NCBI GenBank assembly: GCA_004376055.2
Contig: CP049016.1
Span: 2,790,001-2,854,000, forward strand
From: Nitrospirales bacterium LBB_01
GTDB lineage: Bacteria > Nitrospirota > Thermodesulfovibrionia > Thermodesulfovibrionales > Magnetobacteriaceae
Direction: 5' to 3'
Length of the DNA stretch: 64,000 nt
This document shows positions 50,627 to 60,058 of this stretch, in pieces. How positions within the stretch are numbered: position 1 is the first letter of the stretch; every line of letters starts with the position of its first letter. A model generated the notes under the pieces. It was not told the DNA's origin. It saw nothing but the letters and a program-made list of their open reading frames with translations, and did not search any database. The position numbers and the translations under genes are program-made.

Positions 50627-53140
50627 CTAACGCACTCCTCCCTTCGTCTTATTCAAAAACTGACCGGTGTATGAATTTTTATTGAGTGAAATCTTCTCAG
50701 GTGTGCCCTCGGCTATCACATTGCCTCCCAGATTGCCGCCCTCTGGGCCCAAATCTATTACGTAATCGGATGCCCTTATAACATCAAGATTGTGCTCTAT
50801 GACTACCACCGTGTTGCCCAAATCAGTGAGCCTGTGAAGGATTTTAAGCAGTCTGTCAACGTCAATAAAATGAAGCCCGGTTGTCGGCTCATCCAAAATA
50901 TAGATGGTGCGTCCGGTTGCCCGTTTTGATAATTCCCGACAGAGCCTGAGTCTTTGCGCCTCACCGCCGGATAGTGTATTTGCCGACTGCCCAAGCGCAA
51001 TGTAACCTAGCCCCACCTCCTCAAGCAAGGTCAGTTTCTCACTTATAGTAATTACCGGCAGAAAAAACTCCCGCGCTTCACTTACTGTCATCCTGAGCAC
51101 ATCGGTTATGCTCTTGCCCTTATACTTTATGTGGAGCGTCTCTCGATTAAACCTCTTACCGCCGCACATGTCACAGACAACATAAGCATCCGGCAGAAAG
51201 TGCATCTCATATTTTTTTATACCTGCCCCCTTACATGACTCACACCGCCCGCCCTTTAGGTTAAAACTAAACCGCGAGTGACTGTAGCCCTTTGTGCGGG
51301 AATCCAAAAGCGCCGCAAACAACTCCCGAATGTGCGTAAACATCCCCATGTACGTACAGGGATTTGATCGCGGAGTTTTGCCAATTGGCGATTGATCGAC
51401 GTAAATCACCCGATTGACCTCATTAACTCCACTTATAGATTCATACTTACCCTCTTTTAACTTGCTCTCATAGTTGGCATTAAAAAGTGCCGGATAAACG
51501 GTGTCAAGAATCAGTGAACTTTTACCAGAGCCGGATACTCCGGTTACACTTAAAAACACGCCAAGAGGAATATCAATATTGATGTTTTTTAGATTGTTCT
51601 CACATGCGCCAGTGAGTTTTATAAAACCTGTCGGTACTCTTCTTTGTTGTGGAACCGGTATCGAGAGTTTTTTGGAGAGATATGCGCCTGTCAGGGAGTT
51701 TTCATCTTTCATTATCTCAGCCGGGCTGCCCTGTGACACCACGTATCCACCGGCAGTGCCGGCCCCTGGCCCCATATCCACTATCACATCTGAGGCTAAA
51801 ATTGTCTCCTCATCATGCTCTACCACAATGACCGTGTTCCCGCTATCGCGGATACTTTGCAAAGTTCCAATGAGTTTAGCGCAATCACGCGGGTGCAGCC
51901 CAATACTGGGCTCATCCAGCACATACAACACACCGGAAAGTTTTGCTCCCAGTTGAGTAGCCAGCCGTATACGCTGTGCCTCGCCGCCTGAAAGTGTCCA
52001 CACCATCCTGTTCAAAGCCAGATACGAAAGCCCTACCCTTTCTATAAATGTAAGCCTGCTAAGGATTTCCTTTAAAATCCTGTCCGCTATGAATGTCTCT
52101 CGCTCTGTCAGTATCATGTTCTGTAGAAATTCCTTTATATCACTCATAGGCAGCGAGCATAACTGACCGATATTAAGCTCCCCAAGTTTAACGCTAAGCG
52201 CTACCTCATTTAAACGCAATCCGCCGCACCTTCTGCATGAGATCAGAGCGTCAATTCCCGTGTCGTATTCGCTCAGATTTTCATACCCGATACCGTTACA
52301 TGCAGGACAAGCTCCCAGTTGACTGTTAAATGAAAAAAACATGTGGTTTAACTCCGGGATACTTATCCCGCAGTCAGGACACACCTGTGTCTTTGAAAAC
52401 ACAATATCCTTGTTTTCATCCAGTAGATTAATGACGGCTACACTGCTGAATCTCAATGCAGTGTTTACGGCTTCTTTAAGTTTTTTCTCTATGCCGCTTT
52501 TAACCATCAATCTGTCCACTACAATTTCAATGGTGTGACGCTTATTTTTATTGAGTTTGACGTCTTCCGTCAAATCCACCATCTGACCATCTATTCTGGC
52601 TCTGACAAAGCCCTCACGCCGCATTGAGGCAAGTTCCTTTTCGTACATACCTTTCCGCTGTTTTGCAATTGGGGAAAGCACCTGAAGTTTCGTTCCAGTG
52701 GGATATGCTGTAATTTTGTTAAAAATCAGCTCAGTATCCTGAGAAATTATTGGCTGTGAGCAGTTCGGGCAGCAGGGCTTTCCGATGCGGGTATATAGCA
52801 CTCTCAGGTAGTCGTAGATTTCTGTTAAAGTGCCGACAGTTGAGCGCGGACTTCGTGTGATGGTTTTCTGTTCGATTGCAATGGAGGGAGAAAGTCCCTC
52901 TATGGAATCAAGATCAGGCTTTTGCATCTCACCCAAAAATTGTCTGGCATAGATGGAAAGACTCTCCACGTAGCGTCTCTGTCCCTCAGCGAAAATCGTA
53001 TCTATTGCAAGAGTGGATTTTCCTGAACCGGAGGGCCCCGTTACCACGATAAATGAGTTTCTTGGCAAGTCCAGATTGAGGTTTTTAAGGTTGTGCTCTC
53101 TGGCTCCTCGTATTGTGATATATCTCTGTGCAGTTTCCAT
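50627..53140 (-). CDS. uvrA: excinuclease ABC subunit A, lacking the insertion domain
   Basis: UvrA finds DNA lesions and loads UvrB. It has both ABC ATPase modules: Walker [12 protein letters not shown] and GVSGSGKSSLI, and signatures WTLSGGEAQRIRLA and NTLSGGEAQRLRLC. The UvrB-binding domain (about 120-240) and zinc modules (CPDCG...CPACNG; CESCKG...CDMCGG) are present. The chain is 837 residues instead of about 940: between CPACNG and CRRCGG there are only about 20 residues where usual UvrA has about 125, so the insertion domain is gone. The first 380 bases are repeated, damaged, at 56981-57359. Confidence 0.93.
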   Translation of the reverse strand: METAQRYITIRGAREHNLKNLNLDLPRNSFIVVTGPSGSGKSTLAIDTIFAEGQRRYVESLSIYARQFLGEMQKPDLDSIEGLSPSIAIEQKTITRSPRSTVGTLTEIYDYLRVLYTRIGKPCCPNCSQPIISQDTELIFNKITAYPTGTKLQVLSPIAKQRKGMYEKELASMRREGFVRARIDGQMVDLTEDVKLNKNKRHTIEIVVDRLMVKSGIEKKLKEAVNTALRFSSVAVINLLDENKDIVFSKTQVCPDCGISIPELNHMFFSFNSQLGACPACNGIGYENLSEYDTGIDALISCRRCGGLRLNEVALSVKLGELNIGQLCSLPMSDIKEFLQNMILTERETFIADRILKEILSRLTFIERVGLSYLALNRMVWTLSGGEAQRIRLATQLGAKLSGVLYVLDEPSIGLHPRDCAKLIGTLQSIRDSGNTVIVVEHDEETILASDVIVDMGPGAGTAGGYVVSQGSPAEIMKDENSLTGAYLSKKLSIPVPQQRRVPTGFIKLTGACENNLKNINIDIPLGVFLSVTGVSGSGKSSLILDTVYPALFNANYESKLKEGKYESISGVNEVNRVIYVDQSPIGKTPRSNPCTYMGMFTHIRELFAALLDSRTKGYSHSRFSFNLKGGRCESCKGAGIKKYEMHFLPDAYVVCDMCGGKRFNRETLHIKYKGKSITDVLRMTVSEAREFFLPVITISEKLTLLEEVGLGYIALGQSANTLSGGEAQRLRLCRELSKRATGRTIYILDEPTTGLHFIDVDRLLKILHRLTDLGNTVVVIEHNLDVIRASDYVIDLGPEGGNLGGNVIAEGTPEKISLNKNSYTGQFLNKTKGGVR

Positions 53141-53313
53141 ATTTTAGTATTAGCAGATAATATAACTGATTTTAGATATTACGTGCAAAAGCATTATCGT
53201 TTGGGGCATTGTGAACTTGTTCTTACAAAAACAAATCGACTGTTTGGGTAATAAAAAAATCTTGACAAAAAAAACAATCTGTGTGATAATAGGCATCGCA
53301 ATGCTGCTTAAGC

Positions 53314-53389
53314 GGGCGGATAGCTCAGTTGGTAGAGCACAGCCCTTACAAGGCTGGGGTCACAGGTTCGAGCCCTGTTCCGCCTACCA
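53314..53389 (+). tRNA. tRNA-Val(UAC)
   Basis: The acceptor is GGGCGGA/TCCGCCT, the D arm GCTCAGTTGGTAGAGC, the anticodon loop CTTACAA (UAC) and the T arm ACAGGTTCGAGCCCTGT, with encoded ACCA. The length is 76. A promoter-like TTGACA lies at 53262-53267. It is repeated on the minus strand at 56732-56807. Confidence 0.97.
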
Positions 53390-53426
53390 TAGTTTACTGT
53401 GGTATTCAAACAACGTCTAATGCAGC

Positions 53427-53503
<77 letters not shown>

Positions 53504-53701
53504 TATAAAATCCTTACAAATCAATGACTTAGCTCACACACACCCCTAAAACACCGTGGACCAACTGTGGACCGTTTAATGGGGAGGATTTGGAGGGAGC
53601 TTAGCCCAATATCAGGCTAAAGTCGTATAGCTGTAAACTGTAAATAATCGTTCAATTTTGACCCATCAAAGCCAGTTGTAGTTCATAATCTTTTCAATCC
53701 T

Positions 53702-53862
53702 CTATACATTTAAAGAATTTTTTATTTACCCCGCAAAGTGGGCATCTCCAGTCATCCGGTAAATTCTCAAATTTTGTGCCCGGTGGTATCTTTCCTTTCT
53801 TGTCTGTCACGGGTCGTTGGGTTGTATATGTAACCACAAGTTGGTGCTTGACACTGCAACAT
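53702..53862 (-). pseudogene. rubredoxin, frameshifted copy
   Basis: This is the same gene as at 56264-56422 but with one extra A in AAGGAAAG (near codon 23) and one more in a run of A near the end. The frame breaks after about 23 codons. Both differences are in or next to A runs, so a sequencing error is as likely as a mutation. Confidence 0.75.
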
Positions 53863-54094
53863 AGTCTTTACCTCCTAATTATTAAACAAAAACGGGATGA
53901 ATTAAATCATCTTATAATACACTCAAAGGGAGATGTTAAATAGACATTTGATCCTACATTAATATCAACTACCAATATTTTAACCATGCTTCCCCTCTAT
54001 CATAGAAATAAGCTTGCTCTCAAAGTCTATAGTGGATCCCAAATATGAGACAATCAGTTAAGATAGAGCTGGTTGTAATGAATGGGAGGATAAA

Positions 54095-54388
54095 ATGAAA
54101 AACAGACGGAAGTTTGGCAAAGAGTACAAAGCAAAAGTAGCAATAGAAGCGCTCAAAGGTCAGAGGACAGCCAATGAGATAGCGCAGGAATTTGATATTC
54201 ATGTGAACCAGGTGAATGAATGGAAAAAGCATTTAGTAGAAGGGGCGTCAACGTTATTTAATGGAGTGCAAGAAAATTCTCAGGCGGCATATGAATCAGA
54301 GCGAGAGCGGTTATATAGTCAAATAGGGAAGTTGCAAGTAGAAGTGGACTGGCTAAAAAAAAAGAGCCTGTTACTTGCGCAACGGTAA
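54095..54388 (+). CDS. IS3 transposase OrfA
   Basis: A 97-residue DNA-binding first frame: RRKFGKEYKAKVAIEALKGQRTANEIAQEFDIHVNQVNEWKK is spread over residues 4-45, an HTH of the IS3 type, followed by a leucine-zipper-like helix. Near its end lies a run of nine A then G (54355-54364), the slippery site for -1 frameshifting into orfB. Confidence 0.92.
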   Translation: MKNRRKFGKEYKAKVAIEALKGQRTANEIAQEFDIHVNQVNEWKKHLVEGASTLFNGVQENSQAAYESERERLYSQIGKLQVEVDWLKKKSLLLAQR

Positions 54389-54402
54389 GTGAGAAACGAG
54401 CG

Positions 54403-55230
54403 ATGATAGAGCCAGCAAATAAGGAATTGGGTATTCGTCAGCAGTGTAACCTGCTAAGCCTTCCACGCTCCAGTTATTATCGTCAGGCAGTACCGGAGAG
54501 CGAGGAGAATTTGAAGGTGATGAGGGCAATAGATGAGCAGTACACAATGCATCCATGGTATGGAAGCCGCACAATGGTTTACATTCTTTTCCGAGCAGGA
54601 TATAAAGTAAATCGCAAGCGAGTAAAGCGTTTGATGATGTTGATGGGTCTTGTATCTATAGCACCCAGAAAAAGAACGACAGTACGGAATAAGCAACATA
54701 AAGTTTACCCTTATCTACTGCGATTATTAGATATTACTATCATCAACCAAGTCTGGTGCAGTGATATAACGTATATTCGAATGAGACATGGCTTTGTGTA
54801 TCTGACAGCAGTAATGGACTGGTATAGCCGCTATGTGCTGTCATGGGAGGTGTCAGTGACAATGGATGATGGTTTTTGCGTAAGTAGCCTTGAGCGAGCC
54901 CTTAGGCTCTATGGCAGTCCTGAGATATTCAACACAGATCAAGGCAGCCAGTATACAGGGGCAGCGTTTATCAATGTGCTTCAGAGCAATGGGATTCGGA
55001 TAAGTATGGATGGCAGAGGACGGGCTATGGATAATATCATGATTGAGCGGCTGTGGCGCAGTGTCAAGTATGAGGAGGTTTATATAAAAGATTATGAAAC
55101 TGTTGATGAGTTGATTAAAGCGCTAAGGAGCTATTTTGATTTTTATAACAATGAGCGTCCGCATTCTACGCTTAGAGGCAAAACACCTGCCGAGGTTTAT
55201 AAAAGCTCTGATTTTGCGATGGCGGCGTAA
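54403..55230 (+). CDS. IS3 transposase OrfB (DDE)
   Basis: A 275-residue catalytic part with the DDE triad: D in WCSDITYIRM, D in FNTDQGSQYTG, and E in IMIERLWRSVKYEEVY. HTH_21-like YGSRTMVYILFRAGYKVNRKRVKRLM precedes it. It lies in the -1 frame relative to orfA, so the active enzyme is probably an OrfAB fusion made by frameshifting. The frame is intact. Confidence 0.93.
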   Translation: MIEPANKELGIRQQCNLLSLPRSSYYRQAVPESEENLKVMRAIDEQYTMHPWYGSRTMVYILFRAGYKVNRKRVKRLMMLMGLVSIAPRKRTTVRNKQHKVYPYLLRLLDITIINQVWCSDITYIRMRHGFVYLTAVMDWYSRYVLSWEVSVTMDDGFCVSSLERALRLYGSPEIFNTDQGSQYTGAAFINVLQSNGIRISMDGRGRAMDNIMIERLWRSVKYEEVYIKDYETVDELIKALRSYFDFYNNERPHSTLRGKTPAEVYKSSDFAMAA

Positions 55231-56263
55231 GGATGCATTACCCTATCCCTTACCCTTATACTAACAGACTAAATACCCTCTTAGAGGGCTATACCTTAAG
55301 TCCACTAAAAAGTGGTCTTGACAATGGGGTCCACTATAGTCGTCTGCAATCGGCTTACTGATATAATAATCGCATCCTGCTTCTAATGACTTACCTGCAT
55401 TATGATCCATTGCTGATCGTTCTTTCTGGGTGCTATCGATATAAGACCCATCAACATCATCAATCGCTTTACCTCGCACTTGCTGATTTAGCTTTATATC
55501 CATGCTCGGATTACAGGCATGTGCATATCCATTGTGCGGCTTCACATACCATGGATGTATTGTGTACTGCTATCTATTGCCCTCATCACCTTCCAATTCT
55601 TCCTCGTCTGGTTCTGCCTGACTATAATAACATGATGTCGTGGAAGGCTTTTAAGCAGGTCTACACTGCTGACGAATACCCTTGTTATTTGCTGGCGTCT
55701 ATCATCGCTCTTATTACTCATTTTAGCCGTTAGCCCTCACGATATAGCAGGACTCTTTTTTTTAGCCAGTCCACTCTCTATTTGGTACTTCCCTATTCTG
55801 ACTATATAATTGCTCTCGCATCTGATTCAGTATGCCGCCTGAGTATTTCTGTAATGCAACTAACCATTAAATAACGTTGACGCCCCTTCTACTAAATGCT
55901 TTTTCCATTCATTCACCTGGTTCACATGAATATCAAATTCCTGCGCTATCTCATTGGCTGTCCTCTGACCTTGAGCGCTTCTATTGCTACTTTTGCTTTG
56001 TACTCTTTGCCAAACTTCCGTCTGTTTTTCATTTTATCCTCCCATTCATTACAACCAGCTCTATCTTAACTGATTGTCTCATATTTGGGATCCATTATAG
56101 ACTTTGAGAGCAAGCTTATTTCTATGATAGAGGGAAGCATGGTTAAAATATTGGTAGTTGATATTAATGTAGGATCAAATGTCTATTTAACATCTCCCTT
56201 TGAGTGTATTATAAGATGATTTAATTCATCCCGTTTTTGTTTAATAATTAGGAGGTAAAGACT

Positions 56264-56422
56264 ATGTTGCAGTGTCAAGCACCAACTTGTGGTTACATAT
56301 ACAACCCAACGACCCGTGACAGACAAGAAAGGAAGATACCACCGGGCACAAAATTTGAGAATTTACCGGATGACTGGAGATGCCCACTTTGCGGGGTAAA
56401 TAAAAATTCTTTAAATGTATAG
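56264..56422 (+). CDS. rubredoxin
   Basis: A 52-residue one-iron electron carrier. The iron cysteines are C4 and C9 ([12 protein letters not shown], a CxxxxC variant rather than CxxC) and C40 and C43 ([10 protein letters not shown]), with the usual [13 protein letters not shown] between. The ribosome-binding site is AGGAGG. This copy is intact, whereas the one in the left arm is frameshifted. Rubredoxins of anaerobes serve oxygen or peroxide reduction. Confidence 0.88.
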   Translation: MLQCQAPTCGYIYNPTTRDRQERKIPPGTKFENLPDDWRCPLCGVNKNSLNV

Positions 56423-56617
56423 AGGATTGAAAAGATTATGAACTACAACTGGCTTTGATGGGTCAAAATTGAACGATTATTTACAGTTTACAGCTATACG
56501 ACTTTAGCCTGATATTGGGCTGCTCCCTCCAAATCCTCCCATTAAACGGTCCACAGTTGGTCCACGGTGTTTTAGGGGTGTGTGTGAGCTAAGTCATTGA
56601 TTTGTAAGGATTTTATA

Positions 56618-56694
<77 letters not shown>

Positions 56695-56731
56695 GCTGCA
56701 TTAGACGTTGTTTGAATACCACAGTAAACTA

Positions 56732-56807
56732 TGGTAGGCGGAACAGGGCTCGAACCTGTGACCCCAGCCTTGTAAGGGCTGTGCTCTACCAACTGAGCTA
56801 TCCGCCC
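56732..56807 (-). tRNA. tRNA-Val(UAC), copy in the right arm
   Basis: This is the same as the tRNA at 53314-53389 on the other strand, with all stems, the UAC anticodon and encoded CCA. It may be an artefact of the duplicated arm. Confidence 0.85.
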
Positions 56808-56980
56808 GCTTAAGCAGCATTGCGATGCCTATTATCACACAGATTGTTTTTTTTGTCAAGATTTTTTATTACCCAAAACAGTCGATTTATTTTTATAAGA
56901 ACAAGCTCACCATGCCTCAAACGATAATGCTTTTGCATGTAATATCTAAAATCAGTTATATTATCTGCTGATACTAAAAG

Positions 56981-57359
56981 ATGGAAACTGCACAGAGATA
57001 TATCACAATACGAGGAGCAAGAGAGCATAATCTTAAAAACCTCAATCTGGACTTGCCAAGAAACTCATTTATCGTAGTAACGGGGTCCCTCCGGTTCAGG
57101 AAAATCCACTTGCAATAGATACGATTTTCGCTGAGGGACAGAGACGCTACGTGGAGAGTCTTTCCATCTATGCCAGACAATTTTTGGGTGAGATGCAAAA
57201 GCCTGATCTTGATTCCATAGAGGGACTTTCTCCTCCATTGCAATCGAACAAAAAACCATCACACGAAGTCCGCGCTCAACTGTCGGCACTTTAACAGAAA
57301 TCTACGACTACCTGAGAGTGCTATATACCCGCATCGGAAAGCCCTGCTGCCCGAACTGC
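56981..57359 (+). pseudogene. 5' fragment of uvrA in the right arm
   Basis: It starts with the uvrA ATG and its first 22 or so codons, then shifts frame at GGGGTCCCTCC (extra base) and again near 57107 and 57233. Similarity to the intact uvrA stops at 57359 (CCGAACTGC), where a histidine kinase gene on the opposite strand begins abruptly. Confidence 0.88.
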
Positions 57360-58732
57360 ATCTGTTCCTTCTGTCTGTGTTTTTCTATCTCTTCACTAAC
57401 CAAAACTTGTAGATTTTCGTTTAAGTGTTGAAGTTGTATTGCCTTTTCTTTTAATTCCATCTCCACTTTTTTAATGTGCGTTATATCTTTGGCAATGTGG
57501 ACGGAACTTGTTAAGTTGCCTTGCTCATCAAAAACTGGTGAAACACTTTCAAGGACGGGTACAGATATATTTTCATCTAATATCTCCTGCACTTCCGGTA
57601 TTTTTGATTGAATGCACCGCAAATGGGGACAGTCATTAAAAGGGTGTGTTGAGTCGTGAACAATCTCATAGCACTTTTTACCTATTACATCTTTATGCGT
57701 TACACCATAAAAATTTAAAAAAGCATTATTAACTCGCTTTATGGAAAAATCTACGCCATGCACTGATATCATATCTGATATAGAATTAAAAATTGTATCC
57801 CATTCTTTTTCGGCAACTCTTAAAAATTCTGCCATTTGTTTACGTTCTGTTATTTGTATCAATAAGGGTTTAAATACAAAGAAGTACATTATCGGGTAAA
57901 GCACAAATACTAAAATAAGGCTATCCATAAAATTAAGTAACAGTTCTGAGGATATACTTAAATTCTTCTTTATTCTGTCAAGCATCACCATGATGAAAAA
58001 TTCAGAAATAAATACAGTAGCCATTGTGATAACAAACAGGTAGATTGACATATACTTATGTTGTTCTAAATAGTTATCCAACGTATTAGAAATACTATAT
58101 TCTTTTCTATTTCTTAAATATATAAACAGTGACATTGCCATAAATATGATGGATAAGATGATAACCATGATGGATGAACGGGACACCAAGTCTGTGAGCA
58201 ATTCCTTCTTAAGTGTTACATCATAATAAATCTCAAATGCTCCAGCGAACTTGCCATCCCTCATAATTGGGATGTATGTCTCAACAACATCTGAATTTAG
58301 TGTTTTATTTTCTGATGACTTACTCATTTTAGGTACAAGTTTCGTATATTTATGCCCTTTGGCTACAATTTGGTGGAAGTATGTATGTTGGTTTACCTCT
58401 CCTATATCCTCAGTATCTGAGCAATACAACACCTCACCATCAGGTGCATAAATTTTGAGTTCTATAATTTCAAAATCTGATTGCATATTCTCCAGGTTCT
58501 TAATAAACTCCTGAGATATGTCATTTTTATTAATTTTCTCATTATTCAAAAAAACTGATGAAGATAAAAAACGGGCTGTCCTTACTGCCTCATCTTCAGT
58601 ATTTTTTATAAGTAATTCGTCAAAGGATGGGTATAAAAAAACAAGATTGTACGCAGGAAAAGCGATTGTGACTAATATAGAAATAATTAGTAAAATATTT
58701 GTTGTCCTATTAGTGATATCCCTCTTTGTCAC
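57360..58732 (-). pseudogene. membrane PAS sensor kinase, cut off before the kinase core
   Basis: About 457 native residues remain: helix at about 13-33, an outer sensor region (dCache-like, with YCSDTEDIGEVN and ETYIPIMRDGKFAGAFEIYYDV) to about 185, helices at about 188-208, 233-253 and 270-290, a PAS domain (about 310-430) and a coiled coil ending [12 protein letters not shown]. The neighbour continues from the same motif with LIQQSKMASMGEMI and the H box, but here the sequence passes into reversed uvrA. The catalytic part is absent. The stop overlaps nothing native; the start is four bases into the upstream kinase gene. Confidence 0.82.
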
Positions 58733-60009
58733 ATTATATCCTCTTCATTACTGCATTGGGCATTGAGAATTATTGAAAACTCTGCACCCCCTTCAATATT
58801 TCTTACTGTCAAACTACCGCCCATATTTGTTTCTATTATTGTTTTGGACATGTAGAGCCCTATCCCTGTGCCTTCCTTTTCTTTTGTTGTAAAGTATGGC
58901 TCAAATATTTGTCCTATTACATCATCCGGAATTCCACCGCCGTTATCTGATATAGTGGTAATAATTTTTGACTTGTCTTCGTTGTTACCAATATTAACAT
59001 TTATACATCCTCTAATACGAAAACTTATTTTCTTTTTTGAGACTATTGCATCTTTAGAGTTATTCAAAATGTTGAGAACAACCTGTTTAAACTCGTTAGG
59101 ATATCCTAAGACGATCAGAAGTGCATCTTGTTCAACATTTACAGAAACATGTATATTGCTCTTTCTAAAGATACTTCCGAACATTGACATTAGTTCATTT
59201 ATGGCCGAATTTACATCGAACAATAGTTTATTCCTTGTAGGTATAAAGAAATTTCTGAAATCATCTATAGTTTTTGCCATAAAGTTAATTAGATTCATCG
59301 TAGAACCTACAGCATCATCAATATATTTATCATCAACTTCACCATAGGTATATGCATCTTTTAAGTCCTGTATTTTTATTCCCACAGCATTTATTGGCTG
59401 TTTCCATTGGTGAGCAATTAACCCAATCATTTCACCCATAGAGGCCATCTTAGATTGTTGGATTAACATCTGTTCTTGTGCTCGTCTTTTTTCTATTTCC
59501 GCATTTACCATTTCCTTAAGGTTGTTATTTAAATTTCTTACCTCCTCCTCAATCTGTTTACGTTCGGTAATATCGTCAACTAAGATAAAAGTATAAAGGG
59601 TTTGCTCTGTTTCTACAAACATCGGAACACAGACAATGTTCAGCCATACCGTTTTAGAATCCTTACGAACATATAGTTTTTCCATATGCAAAATACGGTG
59701 TTCACTGTTAAACAATCGGTCTATTCTATCAATTTGCTGCTCTAAATCATATGGCTGCATAATATCTTCAAACGTATGCTCTGGGAGTTCCTCAAAAGAG
59801 TAACCGATAATATTGCAAAACATCTGATTGACCTGAATACATTTTCTGGTTTTATACTCAATAAGTGCAATACCTATCGGTGATTGCTCAAAAATAACCC
59901 TGAATCCCTGCTCACTTAGAGATAATTGATCTTCAATATCTTTTCTCTTTTCTGTAACTCTTGCCACTCTTGATTGCAATTCAAGTTCTTGTTTTATTAT
60001 AGGTTCCAT
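58729..60009 (-). CDS. PAS sensor histidine kinase
   Basis: A 426-residue soluble kinase: coiled coil (1-30), PAS (about 30-150, FEQSPIGIALIEY), coiled coil with AEIEKRRAQEQM, HisKA-type box with the histidine in LIAHQWKQPINAVG, and ATPase domain with NEFKQVVLNILNNSKDAI, DNGGGIP and GTGIGLYMSK. It overlaps the next (truncated) kinase gene by four bases. It may work with the receivers at 60-64 kb. Confidence 0.92.
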   Translation of the reverse strand: MEPIIKQELELQSRVARVTEKRKDIEDQLSLSEQGFRVIFEQSPIGIALIEYKTRKCIQVNQMFCNIIGYSFEELPEHTFEDIMQPYDLEQQIDRIDRLFNSEHRILHMEKLYVRKDSKTVWLNIVCVPMFVETEQTLYTFILVDDITERKQIEEEVRNLNNNLKEMVNAEIEKRRAQEQMLIQQSKMASMGEMIGLIAHQWKQPINAVGIKIQDLKDAYTYGEVDDKYIDDAVGSTMNLINFMAKTIDDFRNFFIPTRNKLLFDVNSAINELMSMFGSIFRKSNIHVSVNVEQDALLIVLGYPNEFKQVVLNILNNSKDAIVSKKKISFRIRGCINVNIGNNEDKSKIITTISDNGGGIPDDVIGQIFEPYFTTKEKEGTGIGLYMSKTIIETNMGGSLTVRNIEGGAEFSIILNAQCSNEEDIM

Positions 60010-60058
60010 TGTCCTGAAATATCCCGTATGTCAAACTAATATAACTCACCAGCTTTAT

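Larger units (their letters stand above)
54030..55337 (+). mobile_element. IS3-family insertion sequence
   Basis: Imperfect inverted ends, TAGTGGATCCCA at the left and TGGGGTCCACTA at the right, enclose orfA and orfB. Beyond the right end begins a poor inverted copy of the same element's first 750 bases. Confidence 0.85.

Noticed and set aside
53300-53420. Plus-strand frame over the tRNA-Val gene
   Set aside because: It is translated tRNA sequence, not a protein gene.
55231-56110. Several short frames on both strands around the reversed IS3 copy
   Set aside because: They arise from error-rich inverted transposase sequence; none keeps a transposase motif over more than a short run.
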